Shown: positions 11,416 to 21,922 of the stretch, in pieces
Layout of the letters: each line of letters opens with the position of its first letter
Numbering within the stretch: the stretch's first letter is position 1
The notes under the pieces: generated by a model
What the model was told of the DNA's origin: nothing
The model's input: only the letters and a program-made list of their open reading frames with translations
Databases searched by the model: none
Origin: Symbiodinium natans
Taxonomy: Eukaryota > Sar > Dinophyceae > Suessiales > Symbiodiniaceae
Length of the DNA stretch: 64,000 nucleotides
Direction: 5' to 3'
Assembly: GCA_905221605.1 (NCBI GenBank)
Contig: CAJNDS010002448.1
Coordinates: 233,501 to 297,500, forward strand
Position numbers and translations under genes: made by a program

Positions 11416-11687
11416 CTAAACCCTAAACCCTAAACCCTAAACCCTAAACCCTAAACCCTACACCCTAAACCCTAAACCCTAAACCCTAAACCCTAAACCC
11501 CGGCCGTGATGAAGAGGAAGAGGATGGCTTTGTGCCCGTGGGTGGCGTGGTGCCCGGTCGAACGCGTGTCAGTCATCCTCAAGGCTGCCCTTTAGGGGTT
11601 TAGGGGTTTAGGGGTTTAGGGGTTTAGGGTTTAGGGTTTAGGGTTTAGGGTTTAGGGTTTAGGGTTTAGGGTTTAGGGCTTAGGCCT
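11416..11687. repeat. opposed pair of telomeric arrays
   Basis: A CCCTAAA array of about twelve units (11416-11502) and a TTTAGGG array (11591-11687, beginning with four TTTAGGGG octamers) point toward each other's strand across about 88 bp of unique DNA. The arrangement is a large inverted repeat built of telomeric sequence. Confidence 0.9.
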
Positions 11688-12600
11688 ACAATCACCCCTG
11701 GGGGGGTTCGTGGGCGAAGATTTGTTGGGGAAGCAGATGTTTATAGGTTTTTTATCTGGACCCTCTCCCCCAGCCCCACCCAAAAGCTATCTAATAAGGT
11801 GACCCAATGAGTGTACGTCACCGCGGTTATTCAGGGTATCTTCAAGGGCACTCCGTGCGGACTTGTGCGCAGCAACGGTGTCCGATGTGCTGAGCATGAG
11901 CAAAGTCATGACCAAGTCTGGAATACAGGTGGTCACGCCCTGGAACACGTTAGGTCCCTGTGTCCTACGCCTTACGCGCTCCACATAACCCTACTAAGGG
12001 CTTCCGCAGCTCGGGCCCTTGATTGAACCCCCTAAACCCCAAACCCCAAACCCCAAACCCTAAACCCTAAATCCTAAACCCTAAACCCTTGATTTCACCC
12101 ACACCAAGTCTCGGGTTCTCTGGCTGGTCCGGGTGGAACCAGTTGCTCCTGTGGTTGAGCTCTGCGAGCTCCTGCAAAGGATACATGAAACCTCAGATGG
12201 GGTTTAGGGTTTAGGGCTCTTTTTTTGGCACCGGCATTTAATTGTTTAGGGCTTAGGGCTTAGGGTTTCGGGTGCTTTCTGGTCCTAGTCAGAAAAGCGG
12301 CCCCCCGGAACTCAGAATTTGACACTAGAAGTCCCGGAATCTTAGAGCAGAAACAGAGAGGCTTCTGCTTGGAACAGAGGCCCTTGCAGGCCCACAGAAC
12401 CCAAGACCCCCTTCATTCAGGAATATCTACCCTCAAACCTTAAGGCTCCCTATATATTTTCGGAATATACACCGTCTGTTCCTTTATTAAGGGGCCATTG
12501 GGCTCTTTGGGGGGACTCTTTCAACCTTTAAGAGGACTTACAGGGTCTAGCACCCAGTACGGCAGGTCTAAGCTCAAAGGATCCACAAGAGATTTTTCTT
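11688..12600. other. gene-poor stretch with telomeric tracts
   Basis: A CCCTAAA/CCCCAAA tract lies at 12028-12090 and scattered TTTAGGG at 12202-12270. Opposed short frames at 11787-12026 are not convincing. Confidence 0.4.
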
Positions 12601-12660
12601 GGGGTTTCGGGTTTAGGGTTTAGGGCTTAGGGTTTAGGGCTTAGGGTTTAGGGCTTAGGG

Positions 12661-12730
12661 ATGTCCTTGACCACTGTCTTCAGCTTCTCCGGTTCCGTAG
12701 CATCCTGCGACAGATCAGTTCCCTGAAGCC
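12661..12730 (-). CDS. exon-like fragment that runs into telomeric repeats
   Basis: A polypyrimidine-rich acceptor (CCTGCTTTCAG) precedes a frame reading LQGTDLSQDATEPEKLKTVV, then KDI. The next codons are supplied by the variant telomeric tract at 12604-12660, where CCCTAA gives Pro and then a stop. The hydrophilic composition with Glu and Lys is protein-like. It may be the surviving piece of an exon cut at a telomeric insertion, or an exon whose intron begins with the tract. No family recognised. Confidence 0.3.
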
Positions 12731-13505
12731 CTGAAAGCAGGTTCAGGGGTCGGGGCTTAGAGTGAACCCTACACTCATTTGCCCCAAAACGCGCAAGGGA
12801 TCCGGTTTTCCCAAAACTGCAGGACCCGTTGTTACACTCAGCCCCTCTTGAAAGCACACAAAGCTGCCCCATACACAATGGCACACTAGCCAGTATACTC
12901 CAGGGTCAGTTATGGTATGTTCAATGATATGCTAGCAATTCACAATCGTCAGGTTGCGACTCCCACACGGCTGGAATGTCCTAACAAAACCTCACTGAGA
13001 CGCCAGCCCAATAAGGTGTATAGGGGGGTTTAGTCCCGGCCCCCAAACCCTAAACCCTGAAATTTCAATAGGAGGTTCTGGCAGTGCAGCGCCTGGGATC
13101 TCCCCACGAAGGACCTCGAAGCAACTGATAAAACCCCAAGCCGAGTCCTGCGTCTGATCCAGAAACCTTTATGTATGTCCCTAAACCCTGAACCCTTCTT
13201 GCATCCGAACTCCTGCAAATGTTGCTAAACCCTAAACCCTCGAGTGATATTCATATCAGTAGGAACATTCCTACTGCTATCGTTACCTCTTTTCTTCACA
13301 TGACTGCCTCCAACTCCCCCCCCTCCGCCCGGCCGTGGCAGTTTCATTCTGGCTCTTCAGGAGCTTGTTCCACTTTCCCGGCACCGAGATGTTCGGGTTG
13401 ACCATGGAATCCTTGAGGCTTTGGCTTTAGCCCAGGGCCCCCCCTCTACTTAGGCATTAGAGCTGGGGTATATAAGCCCTGTTCTTAGCCTCTGCCTCTA
13501 CTGAC

Positions 13506-13705
13506 TCCTAAACCCTAAACCCTAAACCCTAAGCGCTAAACCCTGAACCCTAAACCCTGCTGAGTTTCGGCTTTGAAAACTATTGCATCGTCTCGTCGCT
13601 TGGGGGGCTCTATCGCAGAAGATGGCCTGGTCTCTTCGTGCATGCGTCTGTGCCCAAGGCTCATGCGTCCTAACCCTAAACCCTAAACCCTAAACCCTAT
13701 AACCC
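13506..13705 (-). repeat. two CCCTAAA tracts
   Basis: About seven units with variants at 13506-13560 and about four at 13670-13700. The second directly precedes a candidate splice acceptor. Confidence 0.85.
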
Positions 13706-13707
13706 AG

Positions 13708-13893
13708 TCGACCCTTGGGTGGCCACATGGGAACTTTCCCCGTGACATGCCACGTGGGATTGCTATAAAAGGAAACTGTGGAGCTGGTACCTACGATTTG
13801 CTCAAGAATCCGGACAAAGATGAAGAATATTCCTCCTTACAAGGGCAATATAAGTATGATTACTCTTCTTTGGGGGTGGTTCTGAAACAAATA
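13708..13893 (+). CDS. candidate internal exon, unknown protein
   Basis: The sequence ATAACCCAG ends a telomeric tract and could act as a splice acceptor. The frame then reads STLGWPHGNFPRDMPRGIAI, continues through NCGAGTYDLLKNPDKDEEYS, and closes near a donor-like GTAGGTAC at 13894. Tyr, Asp and Lys richness and the lack of a comparable frame opposite make this one of the better exon candidates. The telomeric tract would lie in the upstream intron. No family recognised. Confidence 0.4.
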
Positions 13894-14281
13894 GTAGGTA
13901 CTTGTCTGTCTTTACAAAGCAATGGGCGTGTCACTCAGAAAACTGATGGACACGCACCCCCGACCCTGACTGCGTAGTATATTGACCGCGCAGTAGTACA
14001 GACACAATATACAATATGTCCGTGCTGCAATTGTTTTGCTTTTTTGGGCGGAGGAGGACCCAACCGTTATCCATACCTGAACACCAACAGCTTGCGTATA
14101 GACCAACCACGCCTGAAACCCACGCACGGTGTCGCACAACTGCGCACGCTTGCAGCATATTCCACGAAAGAGTGCAATGAAATACCCAGCAATTCGCTTA
14201 CGCAGTCTGAGGGGATTGCTGAGTTCTGCAACTCCTCCTCCTCCCCACACCCCCCCCCCCCTTGCACCCCACAGCGCGCTG

Positions 14282-14722
14282 TCAAGCTGAAGGGGCTGCC
14301 AGCTTCATGACGAAGATGGAGATCTCCTCCTCAAGCTTCGTGGCGCGAATCGACAGCTGTCGAGCTTGCTCCTGCTGCTCCGCGGCTTGGGGATTGACGG
14401 AAATATAGATAGATAGATATATATATATATGTATATTTATATGTATGTATATATATATATATGTATATATGTATGTGTATATGTATATATATATATATAT
14501 ACATATATATTCTTGGGGCTTAGGACTCAAGGCTTCGGGGAGCCGACGACCACTTGGGGCCAAGGCTTTAGTGAGGTCGTACAAGCTTGGGGTGCCGTTT
14601 CTTGGAAAAGAGCTGCAGTCCTCCGCATCCCTGGTGGTAGTTGGGTGCGAGTTGCCTCGCCATGCAGCCCGCGGACAAGTAGTAGCAGCATAGCTGGGCA
14701 ACTGTGCTGAATAGAGTTGCAT
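14282..14722 (-). CDS. candidate gene end with coiled-coil exon split by a TA microsatellite
   Basis: A single minus frame stays open for 146 codons from ATG 14722. The first ~75 residues (ending SLYDLTKALAPSGRRLPEAL) and the last ~36 (AEQQEQARQLSIRATKLEEE, then ISIFVMKLAAPSA) look like protein. The middle is only Tyr/Ile/Thr/His from the TA-rich tract at 14403-14510. That tract probably sits in an intron and is open by chance. The C-terminal part is predicted to form a short coiled coil. No family recognised. Confidence 0.35.
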   Translation of the reverse strand: MQLYSAQLPSYAATTCPRAAWRGNSHPTTTRDAEDCSSFPRNGTPSLYDLTKALAPSGRRLPEALSPKPQEYICIYIYIYIYTYIYTYIYIYIHINIHIYIYLSIYISVNPQAAEQQEQARQLSIRATKLEEEISIFVMKLAAPSA

Positions 14723-14810
14723 GAGGCCTACTATACAAGGATTTTACATAGGCCGGAGAATTAAACTTGTTTTTTTTTCGACTTTTTTAGTTTTTTGTTT
14801 CTACTACTAC

Positions 14811-15035
14811 TATTTAGGGTTTAGGGTTTAGGGTTGAGGGTTGAGGGTTTAGGGTTTATGGTTGAGGGTTGAGGGTTTAGGGTTGAGGGTTTAGGGTTTA
14901 GGGTCTAGGGTCTAGGGTTTTTAGGGTTTTTGGGGTTTAGAGGGTTTAGAGGGTTTAGAGGGTTTAGAGGGTTTAGAGGGTTTAGGGTTGAGGGTTGAGG
15001 GTTGAGGGTTGAGGGTTTAGGGTTTAGGGTTTAGA
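14811..15035 (+). repeat. degenerate telomeric array with several unit types
   Basis: Over 220 bp of telomere-like units, including TTTAGGG, TTGAGGG, TCTAGGG and a run of six TTTAGAGG-type octamers near 14938-14985. Blocks of each variant are contiguous, showing local amplification after mutation. It is flanked by A-rich and T-rich segments on opposite sides (AAAAAACAAAAAAC and TTTTTTTCGACTTT), which are partly complementary. Confidence 0.9.
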
Positions 15036-15124
15036 GGACAAAAAACAAAAAAAACAAAAAACTACAAAAACAATCTGAAAAACATCTGAAAAAATAGACC
15101 TCCCTTGACATATTCTTTCCTGCA

Positions 15125-15660
15125 ATGAAATGGTTTAAAGAGATGGGGGGGGTAGCGATCGCGAAGCGGCACTTGACGTTCACTGCTGCGTGCTCGCACA
15201 CGGTTCGTAAGCACCCGCCAGCGTCCGCTTGTCGTGGAGTGCCATCTGCAAGGACCAGCTCACTCCTCGTCGTTCTGATGACAAAACCTGAGGCCTACTG
15301 GACGAAGCTCCAGGCCTCAAATGCTCGAGTCTTTCTCAAGGAAACTTCGAGGGGTAATCTCCTGCAGCTTCTGCTTCGCTTAGCACTGAGGTCGTCGATC
15401 TTCGGCTTCGCCTCTTCTCTTTTTCTCCCTCTTCTCGGGGTGGTTCACAGGCAGTTCTCCACTGCCACATTTCTTTCCCCCATTCCTTCCAAAGATTCGA
15501 TCCTAGGTCTCTGCCTGGGGCTGGTCTCTGCCTCTCAGTACGAGATTCATCCCCTTTCTCAGGCTTTGGGGTGCACCGCCACTGCCGGGGTTCTGAATGC
15601 TACAGTGCTGCTCTTCTGGCTTCGTTTTGCTTTCGCTGCTCGTTAGACGTGTTCCACCTT
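15125..15660. other. protein-like open region, strand unresolved
   Basis: A plus frame from ATG 15125 runs 173 codons with a hydrophobic second half. The minus strand over about 15110-15300 also has a good frame (contains RSELVLADGTPRQADAGG and VNVKCRFAIATPPI). Both cannot be coding here. The minus segment has the better composition, the plus segment the greater length. Confidence 0.3.
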
Positions 15661-16979
15661 CTGTTCCTCATTGCTGGCTCATCGTTTCTCACGGGTGCAA
15701 CGGCCAGATTTTCGTGCACTCTGCCACCTTGCCCGCCTGTGTATGTGCTAGTCGGCTACGTGCAGGTTTCGGATCCAGAGAAATAAATACAAAACATGTA
15801 TGGGCAGTTGCCATGGGAACTGAATTCGCACCGTGAGCTTCGGACCCCGAAAAACCGACCCAAAGACCGAAGCCCAAAGCCCCTGAAACGCTGCCGACCC
15901 CAAACAGCCTGGACAAACCCTATATTTTCGGGATCGGAGGCACTACAAAATCTGTATCCTCAAGTTCCGGAGAAGTGACAGCTGCCGAAGCGGATACGAA
16001 AAGGCCGACCTCATATGATGGGTAGCAAAGAAGGGTCTCTGAATTCCCTGACCCTCATGGCCTTGCTTGGTAATCTCTTGCAAGGCGGTGGTGATGGCGC
16101 TTCGAATGCTGTGGCACGCGCACAACCTGGCGCTTGCGTTGACAAGCACTTCTTGCTAGCTCGCAAACTTGGCCCTAAACCCTAAACCCTAAACCCTAAA
16201 CCCTAAACCCTAAACCCCTAAACCCTTTCCCCCCCTCAGACTTACAAGGCCCACCTGGACATCGACGGCCTTGGCACGCCTCATGGATGCAACAGTCAAG
16301 TTTGCAGGTGATGTAAGCTTCGAGTGGGGACTCGTGTCCGCTGCAAGGGGAACTCTTGCGCGAAGATATGTATAAATAAATAATATACATTTTTATCTCT
16401 CTTTACATATATATATATATATACATATCAATCAAAACAAACCTGGGCAACATGGTCCAGCCAGCATCGGAAGAAGGGGGTGCCGGCACCTCTGGCCATT
16501 TCTATCTCTCTTTTCAGAAACACCCGTGACTGCATTTGCAAGCAGGGTGCTCCTTTCCCTACAAACCTCTGCACCGATACCCAGATACCTGTGCCCTGTG
16601 AACTGAAGCTTTGCAGGTCTCTTTCATCGAAGAAACCTAGCGATGATATGCGACTTCTGAGCTGCCGACCATCGCAAGTGTTGTTACCAACGTCTCCGTA
16701 GAAGCCTGGGCTTCATGAGACATCCACTTATGACTCCTTCTTCTGCGAACCGTGACATGGTCAAAGGAATGCGGTGATGAAAAGGTCTTGGTTGAAGGCG
16801 TCCTACATTCGGAACCGCCCAGACAACGGCCACTTGACCTGACAACACCCTCTCCGTCCCCCCACCCCTGCCCCCCACACCTCCCCTCCATCCCTCGCCC
16901 AGCATTTTATGAGCCCATTCCGTAGGCGTGCCTTCGCCCACGAAAGGATGTGGACTTGGGGTATAGTTTCGGGACCGGG
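15661..16979. other. gene-poor stretch
   Basis: Contains a CCCTAAA tract at 16172-16226 and a TA run near 16408-16427. Several overlapping frames on both strands (16480-16941) do not stand out from each other. Confidence 0.4.
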
Positions 16980-17505
16980 ATGGAAGGCCACGTTGATGCA
17001 GGGCAGGCTGTGCGACGCCGCCAGGTACAGGGACCCTCCCCCCTCCCTTCCCCCGCCAAAGAAAGGCCTCTGGCTGAGAAAGTCAAGCCACAGGTGGCCT
17101 TGCAGTGTTCCGGCTGCCCGGCGCAGCCGCACTCCTCCGAACTTGGGAGAGGGAGCATGATACAGTACTTCACACATGACTACAGTGCCAAATGTGGATT
17201 GAAGTAAGTATGCTTTCCCATATTAAGAAGTTGAGCTTGTGCTCTTTTTGGATGACTTTGGGATGGGCTGTGGACCTGCAAGGGACATGGGCCAACGAAT
17301 GAGTGGGAGGGCACGCATGGTGAGAGCGACATTCAGGCGTCATCAGCACTCGTGGCCATTTTGGGCCGGGGGCCGTGAAATGCCCTCAAGCCATACATTT
17401 CATGCACGGGGCGTACTCGTGCCACGAAGCACCAAATCAGACCCAGAGGCAACGACACGGCATCCGAGCTTCTGCATTAATGAAGTTGTTCTGGCCAAAG
17501 CTTAG
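16980..17505 (+). CDS. two-exon gene model, unknown small basic protein
   Basis: Exon 1 runs from ATG 16980 (MEGHVDAGQAVRRRQVQG) to 17203, ending before a strong donor, GTAAGTATG. Exon 2 starts after CTGCAAG at 17283 and runs to a stop at 17503-17505 (ends SFCINEVVLAKA). The intron is 79 bp. Exon 1 ends in phase 2 and exon 2 begins with exactly the one base needed, giving an unbroken frame of 148 codons. Exon 1 has a short Cys/His patch (CSGCPAQPH, later DYSAKCGLK) and exon 2 is rich in Arg and His. No family recognised. A frame on the opposite strand of exon 1 exists but lacks matching splice signals. An upstream stop lies 11 codons before this ATG in frame, so an earlier exon is possible. 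Confidence 0.45.
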
Positions 17506-18480
17506 TAATCGAAACCGAAGAAAGTAGCCTACTGAACCCAACCGACTCAACTCAAACTCCTTCCAGCCAAAGTCCACCCTATGTCCGGGTATTGTCCAAA
17601 TGCCGTTAGTCCATTCGACCACCCTCCCCCCCCCCCCACCCACTTCTCTCAACAAGAAGAGCACCCTGAACCCTAAACGCTAAACCCCAAAACGCAGAGG
17701 AAGCCGTCTCTTGGCCTTCTGCGTGCAGATCTGCGGGTGGTTCTCGTAAGCCACGCCTTCTGGCGCGGACCGAAGGCAAACTTACCTAGAACTATTAACT
17801 GTCTATGGGTGCAGGGTTGTATGATTTAGGGTATAAGAGGGAGGGTTGTATGGGGTTGCGCAAGGCCTCTAGAAAGTCAAAAAGATTCCGATTCAACTTC
17901 TGCCCCTGCCTGACTTGTTGAGGGTGTTGTTCGCGTCTGGCGCTCCCGTGACATTTCCGGTCGTCGCCTGCAGCAGCTTCGGCCGGTGTTGCCAGGGTTT
18001 ATAGAATTCGCACCTGTGTGGGTTGCCGAGAAGCCGTGGCCAACCCCTCTCCGCCTCCTGGCACCCTACACCCTAAGCCGCATAAACCTCAAAACGCCCT
18101 AAAGGCCCTAAATAAGCCCTACAAACCCCGAAGCCTAAGAAAACCATACAGAAACCCCGAAACAGGGGGACCTCCCCACGAGGGAGAGTATGGGAGCCCC
18201 CTCCCACCAGCCTGGGGCGCGAGGCTGGAAGCGGGTTCCACGGCTTCACCTTTGCAAAGGGCAGGGCCTTTCTTCTTCAAGAAATTAAGAGAAGAACTAT
18301 TCGTTCATCATAGAAATGAATGATGTCCATCTATTTTTTTGCAGTATGCAGAGCTACGTGTGTGTGTGTGTACGTAGATGGCAGAGTTTACGACTGTCGG
18401 GTTTGGGCCCCGATGCAAGAGCTCGCCTCTAATCCAAAATTGGGAATTCATAGGCACCTCGCGTCCGCAGGCCCGAGTTA
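17506..18480. other. gene-poor stretch
   Basis: No supported gene. Overlapping frames near 18018-18320 are Pro/Lys-rich because of degenerate CCCTAAA-like sequence (CCCTAAGCC, CCCTAAAGG). Confidence 0.35.
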
Positions 18481-18481
18481 C

Positions 18482-18588
18482 TTGAGCAAATCGCAGGCTG
18501 AGCGGCAAGTGAAGTTGGCGCGCAGCGCTGCTGCCTTCACCAGCGCGCTGCTGTCCACCTCTTGGATGACTTCCTCACCTCCCAGCAT
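18482..18588 (-). CDS. candidate exon bordering an inverted-repeat element
   Basis: A frame opens at ATG 18588 and reads MLGGEEVIQEVDSSALVKAA, then LRANFTCRSACDLLK, with a donor-like GTAACT at 18481. The ATG lies in the outer end of the element at 18586-18671, so either the element supplied the start or it interrupts a larger reading frame. No family recognised. Confidence 0.3.
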
Positions 18589-18671
18589 GGGCTATTAGGC
18601 CTTATAATCCCCTAACCAACCCTGTAAAGAAAAGGGCCTTTTTCAGGGGTGATAGGGTATAATAGCCCATG
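18586..18671. mobile_element. family D MITE
   Basis: Terminal inverted repeats CATGGGCTATTA and TAATAGCCCATG enclose about 60 bp of non-coding sequence with AAAGGGCCTTTTT. The second copy at 53250-53342 shares the repeats and general plan. Confidence 0.65.
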
Positions 18672-19034
18672 TAGGTCAGCTCGAAAAGGGCATGGTGTGA
18701 GGTTGCTTTCGGACTCCAGATCGCTCTGTGTGGGGAGCCTTCGCGCCCGGAAAGACCAAGAGTTCAGGGGCCCGTATAACATGGGAGGTTCAGGCGGTGA
18801 ATCAAGGTGCTTACGGCACTTGCTGCAAGCATGACCTGGCAAAAGGCCCCAAGGGCTTCCGAGCAGGGATGCGGCCGCGGGGCTGCAGAGCAGACCCATG
18901 TCCCAGCAGGCATCCGAACACGACTGTTGCTCCTGCATGTCATGGCTCCTAGCAGCTGCGAGCGGCCCTAGCATCAGCAATCCAGATTCTGCCCGGCCTG
19001 ACCCAAAGAAACCCAAAACAAAGTGCTCCTCCAC
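18612..19034 (-). other. open frame upstream of the family D element
   Basis: A 140-codon frame runs into the element. The part outside it has protein-like stretches (ACSKCRKHLDSPPEPPMLYG and SDLESESNLTPCPF), but no ATG begins it. It might be an exon disrupted by the element, together with 18482-18588. Confidence 0.25.
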
Positions 19035-19478
19035 CTAGGCTCCCAATTACTCTGATTCCCCCTGGAAGAACGCGAAGTAAACGGCCAGAGGCAGCTACAA
19101 GACATTGCACGACTTGCTTTGGCAGTCAAGACCTGGAACTACTCAGGGAGAGGAGCGCCCATACATCCCACCAAGCACCCTCCCGACCCTTGTTCAAGCA
19201 AGCGGCAATCGGTGCCTCAAAAGCCAGCCTACAGGCCCTCCTTGTGGACCCAACTCATGCCCCGAAAGGATAAATGGGTCCATAGACCCTGATCCGGACT
19301 CATAGCAAGGTACGGTGAGCCCCAGTTGAGGCTTCATTGCATCCCGCAGGCCGAAGCCACGCATTCCCCTGTCCTTTCCCATGACCCACATCTCCACATC
19401 TCGGATGTCTTGCTCGGTAAGGCCCTCCAGCGCCTGCACGTCCACTCGTGTGGAGTTTTTTCAAAAGCTCGGCACAGT

Positions 19479-19489
<11 letters not shown>

Positions 19490-19509
<20 letters not shown>

Positions 19510-19512
19510 AAC
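19490..19512 (+). repeat. GA microsatellite
   Basis: About eleven GA units. Confidence 0.9.
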
Positions 19513-19858
19513 GAAAGAAAGGCGGAGACACAGAAGAGAGAATGGGGGAGAGGCGCTGATAGGCGCAGAAATTGGCTCTCGGCGGAAAGGCGCACCTGCC
19601 TGCAGTTGGCTTAACGAAGCACCGTTCAGCCGCGCGATGTCCGGGGTCTGGCATTGGAAAATGAGTAATTTGAGTAGACTTGGCTACATGCTTGCAAACC
19701 CTATGTCCAAGAGATATCCTTTCATCATCTACCTACTGATAACCTGTCGATCTACAAAAATAGGTATTTACACACACACACATCTACATATATGCAAATT
19801 AGTGTTAGCGTTAGTGGTAGTGGCTGCTTTCAGTTCCAGTTATAGTGGTAGTGGCAGG

Positions 19859-20178
19859 GTTAATGTGCGTGTGAGTGTGAGTGTGATTGTGCGTGTGAGT
19901 GTGAGCGTGTGAGAGTGTGAGAGTGCGAGAGTGTGTGCGTGAGAGAGAGAGAGAGTGTTTGTGTGTGTGTGTGCTAGTGTGTGTGTGAGAGTGTGAGAGT
20001 GCGAGAGTGTGTGCGTGAGAGAGAGAGAGAGAGTGTTTGTGTGTGTGTGTGTGTGCTAGTGTGTGTGTGAGAGTGTGTTAGTGTGTTAGTGTGTTAGTGT
20101 GTTAGTGTGTTAGTGTGTTAGTGTGTGCGTGTGTGCGTGTGTGCGTGTGTGCGTGTGTGCGTGTGTGCGTGTGTGCGT

Positions 20179-20216
<38 letters not shown>

Positions 20217-20360
20217 GTGTATGTGTGCTACTGTTATCATTGGTGTCTGTGTGTCTGTGTGTTACTGTGATAGTGTGATCGTGTGCGAGTGTGTCAGTGT
20301 GTTAGTGTGTCCATGCGTGAGTGTGAGTGTGTTTGTGCGTTAGTGTGTTAGTGTGCTAGA
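19859..20360 (+). repeat. long compound GT-rich microsatellite
   Basis: About 500 bp built from GTGTGAGA, GTGCGAGA, GTGTTA, GTGTGC and (GT)n blocks. A ~75-bp segment with (GA)n and GTGTTTGTG is present twice in tandem (about 19911-19985 and 19986-20060), so the array shows higher-order duplication. The plus frame reading Cys/Val/Arg at 20125-20343 is a by-product. Confidence 0.95.
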
Positions 20361-20517
20361 TTCCACTCATGTGCGATTCTAAGGTCACTCTTTGGATTCA
20401 TGAACGAGGACTCAGCTTGGGAATAGGTCATGGTTTTTGTTTGCGCCTGGGATGCTAGGGCGGCCATTCTAAGCTCAAAATGCTGGTGTAGCCCTAAACC
20501 CGAGGTCGTTTGGGGTT

Positions 20518-20724
20518 GCCCTAAACCCTAAACCCTAAACCCTAAACCCTAACCCTAAACCCTAAACCCTGTCTCACAAAGACCTCAAATCCGAAGTTTG
20601 CTTTCTCACCCGAGCTGCGAGTTGTCGAAGAGCCATCATGGCCGCACTCTCCCCAGGCCTGCTGTGTGAATACAGCAAGCTGTGGGGCTGCTTCCGGGTT
20701 TAGGGTTTAGGGTTTAGGGTTGGG
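20518..20724. repeat. opposed short telomeric tracts
   Basis: CCCTAAA of about seven units at 20518-20571, then TTTAGGG of about three and a half units at 20696-20724, separated by unique DNA. Confidence 0.9.
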
Positions 20725-21715
20725 TTTCAAACGGCTTCAGGACTTCAAGGGGCACAGTTTTAGTATGCTAGGGGTTCTAGGGCTTCGAGGGATACTGCAA
20801 TCCGAACGACTTCCACCACCTGGCAAAAGCGAAAGCAAGAAGCTGTGGAACCCTACTGCGGCAACTGATGCTAAGTGCTTACCGAGAGCCCAGCCCTTTC
20901 GCAAACTCGTAAAGCTTTGGGGACCAGAGAAGGGCGCGATGCTTCGCTAAACAAGAATATGCATATAGCAAAAACCTTTGCTGCAAAAGCATCCAGGTCG
21001 GTTGGAAACCTAACGCCACTTAGGGCTTTCTGAGCCCTAAACCGCAGTAAGAGGAGTGGCCTGAACGCCTCCGTGCGGCGGCCGTGCGTTAAGGTGGCAG
21101 CCAGAAGCAGCAGCCTCTCCCAGGCAGGAGCCCTCTAATTCCCTCAAAAAATCGAGAATTTAGGATACCCTTCGCGGGTGTAGAGGGTTTTGGGTTTAGT
21201 GTCTGGGGAGAATATACCTATATCGTTTTGCGTTAGTGCTTGTTTTGTCTTGGTAGGGTTCTATACAATCTTGGTGCTACTTGTGCGCTGACCGTATAAA
21301 CGCTGTAAACCCTACTGCCTTGTTGCTGGGAGACCCCATTCGGCGTAATTGGCCTTGGGCTTTGGCAGTTGGCCTGGAGCGGGGATTTTGGTTGGTTGTC
21401 CTACTCTTCATGGATTCCCTCTTTATTCTGACACATAACCCTAAACCCTAAACCCTAAACCCCTAAATGTACTTCTTTTTGCGATTAGACCCCAAACAAA
21501 GCAGCTTGGAATGTCCCGGCAAAGTCAACTGCAAAGGCCCAATCACAATGCCCCACTTCGTTCGCCTCAGGGTTCAGAGTTTGCGGTTTAGGGTTTAGCG
21601 TTTAGGGTTTCGGGTTTAGGGATGTTGAACATCCAAACTCTACCGTCCCTCAGCAAGCCCCCTCTCTCTCGGCGCCTTGCCACTTGCACCATCATGAACT
21701 GAACAACGAATGCTC
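20725..21715. other. gene-poor stretch
   Basis: A plus frame at 20720-20950 is not convincing. Small telomeric tracts lie at 21437-21468 and 21585-21622. Confidence 0.4.
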
Positions 21716-21922
21716 TGTGAGTTTTGCAAACACGTCAATGGGTAGGTCTGAGCCAACTTGTGGCTGCGGAGCAAAAAATAGGGCAAGGCTTCCACCTATG
21801 GAGATGGCCTGATCCACCAGGCTCGTCACAACAAAACCATGTTAAACCCATCCTACTCACAGCGGCGCAGCTACGGGGCTTGGAGTTTTCGGCTGCATTG
21901 TGGAGCCCACAATTTGCCCAGG
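21716..21922 (+). CDS. candidate exon, unknown protein
   Basis: A frame reading QWVGLSQLVAAEQKIGQGFH, then later ILLTAAQLRGLEFSAALWSP, ends at CAG before a donor-like GTTTAA. There is no ATG at its start, so it would be an internal exon. No family recognised. Confidence 0.3.

Noticed and set aside
17340-17365. GCCATTTTGGGCC, resembling the dinoflagellate spliced leader
   Set aside because: Only part of the leader matches, and it lies inside the second exon of the gene model at 16980-17505, not at the head of a frame.
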